A stretch of DNA of 64,000 nucleotides from Diorhabda sublineata (Eukaryota > Arthropoda > Insecta > Coleoptera > Chrysomelidae), in the NCBI RefSeq assembly GCF_026230105.1, contig NC_079478.1, positions 18,925,653-18,989,652 of the forward strand. Reading direction: 5' to 3'. The notes beneath the pieces were generated by a model. The model was given only the letters and a program-made list of their open reading frames with translations. It had not been told where the DNA came from and ran no database searches. Shown here piece after piece: positions 56,441 through 64,000 of the stretch; position 1 is the first letter of the stretch, and every line of letters begins with the position of its first letter. The translations under genes were made by a program, and so were the position numbers.

Positions 56441-56979
56441 CTTCCCAAACAATCGTACCAAATCTAATCTAGGCTATTTGAGTGTACAGCCATACAAAAT
56501 GGCATTACAGCGGAGTTAAAATGCATTTTGTTATTCATTTTATATACTTTATATATGTTCAATGATTTTCTTTGTATTTGTATCCAAAGAAAAGAAGTTG
56601 CATCTTTGATCTCTGCAGTTTCTTTCAATATAACGACGAGTTATATCAAAAGCTGATATTTACATAAATTTTAGATTACAGTGATGTCACTCTCTGGATT
56701 TATGAGTTGAACTCGAAGGATGATTTCCTCCCATAACTTGTTAACTGAAGTTTTGTCTTAATGGTCCTTATATCAAGTATTCTATACTACAATTCTTTCA
56801 AAAACACAAGTGATAAGTTCCTCTTCAAAAGGTGTTTTGATTGATAAATGAAAAAATTTAGTGTTAGCTTTAAAGACCCCATGTAAACGTGTTAAAAACA
56901 AATTGATTTGTTTTCATTTGGAATATAAATTCTTTTTCATCCATATCAAAATGCAACAAGCTTTTTTCGGGCTATCCGC

Positions 56980-57180
56980 TCTAGATTATTTAATTTCTGG
57001 CGGAAAATTACTTTCTAAACGCTTTAGTCGCGAAGCGCGTTTATGCCGCTTTGAACGCATTCTATGTGGACGTACACTAAGGGGTTTTCGGAGACTATTA
57101 TCGGGTTAACCCGATCATGATCTAAATATTCTAAAAGTAATCCGGATCGCGTCACTGTTATTCGGGAACTGAAGGAAGTG
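56980..57180. other. GC-richer block with a 16-bp perfect palindrome
   Basis: CpG-rich relative to surroundings. The plus-strand frame 56861-57109 passes through it and ends SRRFSREA-like Arg-rich sequence (key part FSREARLCRFERILCGRTL). ATCGGGTTAACCCGAT at 57100-57115 is a perfect palindrome. I do not recognise it; it could be a fragment of an unknown element. Confidence 0.35.
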
Positions 57181-57189
57181 ATACCATAT

Positions 57190-59040
57190 GATAGAATCTT
57201 TTCTACTCTAATATGTCGTGGGTAAATGTAATCAGCTGATGGGTTATTTCGTTTTTTTCATGATTCTTAAAAGTTACCAATCTCCCGTACTTGATTGTAT
57301 TTTATTATTTCTTACAGAGGCTTGTGATTTTTTCTTTCATCATAAAAATAACTCACATTTATAGAAATTTGTTTGTAAAATCTATTGCACATCTAAAGTC
57401 TATAAATAAAGAAAAACCATGAAGTTATAATTTAACAATCGAATCTAGAATAATAAAAATAGAAGGCTTTTTTATAGGTTTATTTGGAATTTAAAATGTT
57501 TGGAAACTCACTGTGGGATAGAAAAACTCAGTCGTAATCTACCTGGTTCTGGATCTTAGTTTCCGAGAAGCCTTATAGGAAATGGTTTAATTTTTAATTC
57601 ATTTAAATATTGTTCTTCTAGTAAACAAGACACAAATAAAAGAGCAGACAAATTATTTAAAAAAAACTTACACTTGATGATGAGTCGGGCAATAATAGAT
57701 AATAGTAGCCCTTTTCATTTCAAATAATGATTCATTGAGGAGACAATCATAAAAAACACATCATTAATACATACAGACGTATTAGTAGAATAACAAAATA
57801 AATTAATATCATCAATGTTTGAAGCAGATTTCCAAGTAACCAGCGCATAGACGAAAGGTCTACTAAAATTTAAAAAGATGTAGTAGCAAACCCTGTACAT
57901 TGTAACCATGGATGTAGAAATCAAACATGTAAATTATAAAAATTCATTTGCCCTTAAGACTTTCTCATATTTCAAGTACAAAAATATACCAAAAAAATTG
58001 TACGACAACCAATGGTATACGCAGAACAAAGGATCTATTATCTCTATAGTTCTCCATGAGATCCCAAATGTTCCAAAGCCTACAGGCATGTCGATAGTGT
58101 TAGTTCAGTTAGTTCACTTATTTCATAAAATAACTAGGTATTACATTACATGAAATTTCATTCAAATTCCATTGAAAAAACATTTCAAAGTAGATTATGT
58201 GGACGTAGATATCAACAACGTGAGAAGAATGCATTTTATTCTAATTATTTCGAAAGTAGCATTAGAACAGTGAAAAATGATATTTCTAATCGATTATATC
58301 TATTTTAGCTCGTTTAGGATAAATACACAAGTTTTTAGAAGAAGCAAAATTTAGAGGAATTGAAATTAGAATGTGATAGGAGCTATTTCGTTTTATTACA
58401 CCAAAAATTTTGTTACTCACTTCATTTCCTGCAAATGACTCTACTTACTCCTTCAAAAACTCTAAATTTTTTGAATATCACCCAAACAAATCATTGTGTT
58501 CCTACTATTAACTCTTTTTAATATAACAGGACTCTACATGTACTTCACGTTAAGAACCAAACCAAACCAATTTTTCTGTATAATAGATACATTCCTTACA
58601 CTTCTTTAGATTACATTTAACCGATGGCAGTTTGCTTATGACAAAGGGTTGTGAAATTGTAATCTGCTACATTCAATTAGCATCATTGACTCAATAAAGG
58701 AATTTGTTTTACAATCCCATGAGCGTTTTGTTTAGCTGCTTGTATTAGATTTTCTGCTCAATCTGTATACATCCATACAAATTAACTGTTATACCATGTG
58801 AAGAATTTTGTTCAATACATGACTAAATCTCAATCTTGTTATCTCTTCGGGTATTAATATCTCCTCAAATCGATGACCCTTGTATATCTTCATTACGAAT
58901 ATGTATTTATAACTTTCTCGTTATCAATGATGAAGATATTTTCCAATAATTTGAAGAATAGATATTGAAAACCGAATGAAATATGATACACCATAGAAAA
59001 GTTATAGTTATCATGAATAAATCCGCCTCTGTTCAAAGAA
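57190..59040. other. No gene seen
   Basis: AT-rich; frames 57715-57924 and 57908-58153 are unrecognised. Confidence 0.45.
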
Positions 59041-59059
59041 AAATGATCGTTTTGTCGCA

Positions 59060-59345
59060 AAAAGCGGTCTGAGGCGCGCGCGGATCAGCTCGGTGAAAAC
59101 GCCCCGTGCAGAATGCGTCGCTTCGCCAGCGCTAAAACACAAATCGCCGATCGCATACGAATACACATTCATCTCTCACCGCCACAGCCGCTTTTTATTC
59201 TTTCAACTGACTTATGAATGTCCAACGATGCCCCATTATGTGGCATTTTTTATTGCCTTATATTCGCCCCGCTTGTATTCATATCAGGCGTTTTTTAGAA
59301 ACGCTAGGCCACCGACCGACATGCTACGGTTCCAATTCGTATCTC
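59060..59345. other. GC-richer, CpG-containing block of unknown origin
   Basis: The block starts sharply with GGTCTGAGGCGCGCGCGGAT and runs to about 59340. The plus-strand frame 59093-59374 is open but unrecognised; the minus strand is also partly open. No TIR or known motif. Probably a transposon fragment or decayed exon; undecided. Confidence 0.3.
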
Positions 59346-59552
59346 ATAGTTTCCATTTAAATCGTGTGTTTTGATAAATACGATAGAAAGATTTTAACAA
59401 TTGATAATTTGGGAATATTACATTACACCTATAAGATATCATTAGTCAACTTTAATTTTCTCATAACATCATGATCATATTTAAAGCATACCATGTTTAT
59501 ATGAGAAAAGTTTTCTTTCTGTTTTTTTTTAAGAAACCCGTTTAAAAAAACT

Positions 59553-60236
59553 GGGCTGGAGTTCCAAAAACGTAAACCCACCGATTGGCTTCTAATTTTT
59601 ACCAGATACTCTATCACACACTAGATGATAGTACCAAAATGGTTTTTTGAAGTCTCACAAGGGAAGGGTATGAAAATTTTTCTCCTAACCTAACCTAACC
59701 TAACCACGTATTTTCAGCTACTGATATTTTATGCCTATATTTAGATTTAGAGACAAAAAACTCCGCAAATTCTTTCATCCAACACCGTCGTATTATTTCT
59801 ATACATTTTGCAATAAATTCCATTAGGTAAAAAATCGACCAAAGTAGAGTACTTTCACGATTTTTGAACTTACTCGTATTTACTAATGTAAATAAATTAT
59901 TCTATTGTTCTCAATTGCGTCACGATCGAATATTGATGTGAACAAAATTACAAATAAAATTGATTATTGTAATAAGTCGCATTTGTCTCTACTAATCCCT
60001 ACTTATCTATTAGAAATATAAAACTAATGTTAATGCACTCCATGAAGAAATAACAATATTGAACTTCTTCGAAATATCAGTGCCTGAAAATACGTTGTTA
60101 GGTTAGGTTAGGAAATTTTTTTTATCCCATTTCCTTGCGAGACGTCATAAATCCTTTGAGATACAATCATCTAGTGTGTAATAGAGTATCTGGTAAAAAT
60201 TTGAAGCCAATCCCGTTGTTTTTGGAACTCCAGCTA
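59553..60236. repeat. Foldback element with CCTAA repeats in both arms
   Basis: The left arm 59553-59730 and right arm 60071-60236 are imperfect inverted repeats: GGCTGGAGTTCCAAAAACG pairs with the GTTTTTGGAACTCCAGCT end, CAGATACTCTATCACACACTA with its partner near 60165-60190, and TATTTTCAGCTACTGATATTT with AAATATCAGTGCCTGAAAATA. Each arm carries telomere-like repeats: (CCTAA)4-like at 59684-59704 and (TTAGG)3-like at 60098-60112. The middle (about 340 bp) is non-coding. A MITE/foldback element. Confidence 0.8.
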
Positions 60237-60239
60237 AAA

Positions 60240-61290
60240 ATTGTACATATATATAAAATAGAATTTTAATTTAGAATTGAGGCCTACGGTGATATTGGTG
60301 GCTGCAATATTTGTATGGGCAAAAGAGGCTAGAAGAAGACAGAAAATAGCAAATTGTCGGCATATTACTGAGCATCTAGATAGGGCTTCAAGAAACTATC
60401 TCTGTCAGACTGCTTCATGACTATCTGTCAAATTACTAATCAATAGGTTTGAGAAAAAGATTAGCCTCCTACTATACGAACACTATATAGCAGAATTGAA
60501 CCTTCCCATTCTTGATTATTGTTTCCATTGACTACGGACAACTATTGTCAACATTTGAGTTGGTGTAGCATTGGGTGGTAGAGAGGCTTAATATTAAACG
60601 ACGAAACACAATTAAGTTCAGTTGTGCAGAACAACTATAGAAATTTAAAACGTCTACGTGCAAACCAACGTGATATTGTTTTTGCTATCAAAATCCTAGT
60701 CACAAATTGTTAATGCAATGGTTTGAAAGTGTATTACTTAGATAGTCGTTAACCACTTGCGACTACTCGGGGCGGTATGACTACTGAGCGTTATATCTTT
60801 ACAAATTACTTAACTGTCCCATCTAAATAGGAGACCAACAACTCTGATAGATATTACGAATCCAGCTTCAATATTTAGCAATATCTTCAAAGATGGTAGG
60901 TGCAAATCCAGGTGAAAACTACTTTTTAATATTCCGTATATTTTGCATTCCTTTTTTATAGATTGTATAATTCAATAAAAAACGTATCCAAACCGCCGAT
61001 GCCTGGAAAGTCATTTTCTACATGGGTTCGAAGCATTACATAAAAGTATTCTGTAAATTCGAAATTTCTAGCCATGACAATCTGGAAATCTGACATCTTG
61101 TCTGTTCAATATGTATACTGAAGGTAGTTATACCTACATAGTATGGGTATATTCTATAATCATGTTATAACTCGCTCTGCTCGGCACGTGGAAACATATT
61201 TAGGAAAATTGTAAAATATAAATTATATTCCATTGTAAATATGAAATTAAGGACTTTCCAGCATCTATCGATTTATTTCAATAGGATATT
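60240..61290. other. No gene seen
   Basis: A weak open stretch at 60318-60410 is unrecognised. Otherwise AT-rich. Confidence 0.45.
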
Positions 61291-61367
61291 AGCATAAGTC
61301 ATAAAACATTATCCAAATATTTCACTAAACTAAAATCCGAAACACCCAGAAACAAAAAAATAATATA

Positions 61368-61672
61368 TATCAAGTATCTTGTAATGATTGTGACGCTGTC
61401 TATATAGGACAGACATATCAGTATTTAGAAAATAGCCTGAAAGGTCATCTATATGATAAAAAAATAGAACTGCATTAACCAACCATGGAGTATCAAAAAA
61501 ACACAAATTTAATTATAAAGATTCAAGAAGTCTTGAAACGGAATTTAATATAAGGAAAAGAGGATTTTTAGAAATGGTTCACATTTGTAACAACGAGGAA
61601 ACTATCAATGAGAACAAAGATATAAATAATTTAAATAAACTTTATCATTATTTATTTCTTGAATTTGGATAA
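61368..61672 (+). pseudogene. Penelope-like element GIY-YIG endonuclease
   Basis: YQVSCNDCDAVYIGQTYQYL starts the domain: the Cys pair and VYIGQT (the YIG strand of GIY-YIG) are the hallmarks of the C-terminal endonuclease of Penelope-like elements. A stop and frameshifts follow (ENSLKGHLYDKK, then a stop near 61476), and the end KRGFLEMVHI and INNLNKLYHYLF runs to 61672. The 3' non-coding region continues to about 61920 and includes ACTAAGGAAAAATTAATTTTTC, shared with the hairpin at 32505-33415. The RT domain is missing. Confidence 0.8.
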
Positions 61673-61924
61673 AACTTCGAATAATTTGTCTGATAGCTGC
61701 TACATATTTTTGAGATGAACTAAGGAAAAATTAATTTTTCATGTTAGCACAGATTTTGATTTTTTTTGATAATTAAGATGTAGGCAGCAACAGGTCGAAA
61801 GTCAAATTTTTATCTGTCTTTCAAAAATGATAAAAAAACTGATTTTAAATCAAAAGTAATAAAATAATGACGATCTAGAAACATAAACATATCAAAAGAT
61901 GTAATAAATAAGAAATTTGAAATA

Positions 61925-62580
61925 ATATATTGATTTGTGAACCGCTTTTCTCGAGGCAAGTCCATATATTGCACGTTGAGTTTCGTCAATTAATTGACGT
62001 TAATGTTTGGCAGTAGCTACTCCGGTTGCAGGTTTACAATCCAAACGTGCGAGATGTGATGTGGAGAAACTATCCAATTTGTATCTTCCACAACAAAATC
62101 TAGCACCGTTAATACATGTTAATTTTGCTTAGCGAGGTGCCACAATTATACATTGACAATTGTTGAATAATGTGGTTGTTGAAGTTTTTGATTATATTGA
62201 ACTGCAAACCTCCACCCGCTTTCCACGCAAAAACTTGGAAAAATTATTAAAAATGAATTATATTTAATAGAAAAGATGAAATTAGAATGATATGAAAAAT
62301 ATATCATTATTAAAGGAACTAATACATTGATCTGTAAACCACGCTCATCACGACATGGAAAGTTCTGTTTATACGAATCCACATATTGCACGTCAAACTT
62401 TGGAGTTTCTCCAAGAAGGTAACGTTAATGTTTAGCCGTAGGTACCCTGGCCGCCAGATTTAATTTCAGCAAGTGTGATAGGGAAGAGCTTGTCCAATTT
62501 GTACCATACACCCCAAACTCAAACGCAGTTAATACACAATAAAAAATTTTAGTACGAGGTGTTATAGGCATAGATATGTA
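61925..62580. repeat. Two diverged direct copies of an unknown repeat, about 405 bp apart
   Basis: 61930-62155 and 62335-62580 share an ordered series: TTGAT.TGT.AACC.C, CA.ATATTGCACGT.AA, GTTAATGTTT.GC.GTAG, GTGTGAT/GTGATGTGG, CCAATTTGTA, GTTAATACA. The minus-strand translations are also alike (TAKH.RQLIDETQ versus TAKH.RYLLGETP). Probably two old copies of one dispersed element, possibly with coding origin. Confidence 0.55.
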
Positions 62581-62659
62581 GAAAGTGATGAAATTTCGTT
62601 CCTGCTACTTCTGTGTTACGCGTCTGTGCGTCTCCTTGTTTGGAATGTTAGTTAATTTC

Positions 62660-63080
62660 TTCTTCTTCTTCCTGCTGTGTATAGGCATCATTGCCTGTTT
62701 TTCTTCACGTCATTGCCTCTGCTCAGTCACCTGGGAGGTTGTCACTCCATCTTTTCCTAGGTCTTCCAATGCTTCTTTGTCCTACTGGTGATTTGTCCCT
62801 TGATATTTTCACAATTCGTTCTTCCGTCATGCGGTCAATGTGCTCATTCCATTTTATCTTTCTATCCAGTACCCAGTCATTGATATTATCTATCCCGCAT
62901 GTTCGTCTTATGTTTTCACTCCTTTCTCTATCCAGTAGTGTTCTTCCCGCTATTCTTCGAACTATTTTCATTTCTGTAATCTCCAATATCCGTTTCGTTT
63001 TAGAGGTCTCAGGTCGGGTCTCTGCTGCATAGGATAATATAGGTCTGTTAGTTAATTTCGTAAATATATTTATGACCTAG
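62660..63080 (-). pseudogene. LINE reverse-transcriptase C-terminal tail (RTE/R4-like)
   Basis: Minus strand, downward from about 63060: TNRPILSYAAETRPETSKTK, RILEITEMKIVRRIAGRTLL, DRERSENIRRTCGIDNIND, RKIKWNEHIDRMTEERIVKI, and SIGRPRKRWSDNLPGD, continuing into a basic/acidic tail near 62660. This is the conserved region after the RT thumb (YAAETR, LRRIxGxTxxDRxRNExIR, GRPRxRW.D). It is continuous over about 110 codons, so relatively recent, but lacks the catalytic core. Confidence 0.8.
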
Positions 63081-63550
63081 CCTATATTTCTTTAACGAAT
63101 TGCTTATTATTGACTCTGTGATTACCTGATGAAATTTTACGACCCACTATTTCGATCTACCTCGTTGCCGAATTGAAACATCTTCCATGTAGCGTTAGAT
63201 ACTGTATAGAACAAATCTTTCGCACACTATATCAAAAGTGTCGGAGACACGTCCACGATTATTGTAGAGAATAACAAAATTATTAAGTTCTAAGAAATAT
63301 GTCTGGGGTTCCATTTCTTCGACTTCTCTTTGAGAATGGACGAGTACGGGTGGCGCTTATTGATATGACTAACGCGTATCGCCTTTTGACAGCCGGAGAT
63401 TTATAATCACTATTTGAATTATAAAAAGCACCTCAACAATCGTAAATATCGGTCTTTGGATAAAATCGTAAGGGAACAGAATGTACAACTCGATGTTAAT
63501 AGGTAATATCGAAAGTTTACGAGTGAATGTGTCAGTAGTTTACAATTATA
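63080..63550. other. No gene seen
   Basis: AT-rich spacer before the terminal repeat at 63553. Confidence 0.45.
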
Positions 63551-63552
63551 TA

Positions 63553-63720
63553 CAGTATGGTGCAAATGAAAGGAATAAATTCGTTATTTCGTAAACCGGC
63601 GACTTTAAGGAAAAATCCCGAAACCCGTAGATTTTTATTTTAAAATGGGCTATTCGTAAAATACCTTTTATTTTTGACGTCATCTATGCGAGCGTGATGA
63701 CGTCATTGCTAAAATTTTAA
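63553..63720 (+). mobile_element. Left end of a probable TIR transposon, extends toward the window edge
   Basis: TA followed by CAGTATGGTGCAAATGAAAGG at 63553 looks like a Tc1-mariner terminal repeat, with AAACCGGCGACTTTAAGG and a GACGTCA-containing inverted motif behind it. No right end or transposase is seen before 64000, so this may be a MITE or a truncated element. Confidence 0.5.
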
Positions 63721-64000
63721 ATGGAAATGTGGCTGTTGTAAGACATTATTTGGAAGGTCTTTTAAATACCTATTCAGTCATATCAATATGTACAGTAATT
63801 GATTTGCGTATTGTCACAAATATTGTTTATGAAATTTCAACAGATTTCTTAATAAAATGTATTAAGTATTGGTATGATGTATTTATTGACACACAAAAAT
63901 CAATTTTGTAAAGACCGTCACTGGTAATACTACCTACTTTTTACCTTTTTTAAAAATTGAGTTATCTTATCAACACCAACATTAACTCTTGGACCTAATT

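Noticed and set aside
59684..59704. Interstitial telomere repeat as a chromosome-fusion scar
   Set aside because: The CCTAA run is part of the inverted arms of a foldback element, with a matching run at 60098-60112.
61020..61040. GGGTTCGAAGC, similar to a tRNA B box
   Set aside because: No A box at the right distance and no cloverleaf; not a tRNA.
1..64000. CRISPR arrays, operons, bacterial promoters or ribosome binding sites
   Set aside because: No regular spacer-repeat array and no prokaryotic gene organisation; all recognisable content is of animal nuclear type.

Overview
The window looks like a piece of arthropod, most likely insect, nuclear DNA. The evidence is a strongly AT-rich background, no bacterial gene packing, no operons or Shine-Dalgarno-led genes, and a set of decayed transposable elements typical of insects: mariner and other IS630/Tc1-mariner families, pogo/jerky, Jockey, R1-like and RTE-like LINEs, Penelope, and a possible Crypton-type recombinase. 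Short CCTAA runs fit the arthropod TTAGG telomere motif but prove nothing. The species cannot be fixed; a beetle or a hemipteran are both possible. All protein-family calls were made by eye, without a database search.

Almost every recognisable coding stretch is a fossil transposon. From 1 to 16 kb there are scattered IS630-type transposase relics, a mariner relic, a jerky/pogo transposase tail with a PHD-like zinc finger, a 222-bp P-element-like MITE inserted in that finger, and a TIR-bounded 1.57-kb DDE element (11492-13062). From 16 to 24.4 kb lie two LINE C-terminal fragments, a pogo/jerky transposase relic, a Jockey reverse transcriptase relic on the minus strand, a GC-rich block of unknown origin (21.5-23.1 kb) and a chimera of two mariners. 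From 26 to 46 kb there are further DDE relics, back-to-back mariner fossils, LINE RNase H tails, a hairpin made of two Penelope 3' ends, a Ty3/gypsy-type gag trace, and a nearly full mariner (36422-37641) with an internal 128-bp tandem duplication.

Two places look like host-gene material. One is an unrecognised minus-strand reading frame ending at 41108 with a well-placed poly(A) signal. The other is a short plus-strand terminal exon at 49171-49271 with a good splice acceptor and poly(A) signal. The second is tied to the most striking structure in the window. A 1,982-bp DDE transposon with 394-bp terminal inverted repeats sits 364 bp upstream of that exon. The flanking 420 bp, including the splice acceptor and the first 56 bases of the exon, is copied in inverted orientation on the other side of the transposon. 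Beyond it is a stray 31-bp transposon end. The result is an 814-bp-arm near-perfect hairpin.

From 50.8 to 54.1 kb lies the longest element, a minus-strand R1-clade LINE (gag zinc knuckles, endonuclease, RT, C-terminal zinc motif). It is frameshifted, and its RT active site reads FAHD instead of FADD. It abuts a (GT)n run and a tyrosine-recombinase C-terminus. From 55 to 64 kb there are an RTE-like RT relic with intact YADD, a foldback element carrying CCTAA repeats, a Penelope endonuclease relic, a LINE tail and the left end of another TIR element. No intact element, tRNA, rRNA or CRISPR array was found. The elements do not form a pathway; the window is a record of successive insertion, nesting and decay.
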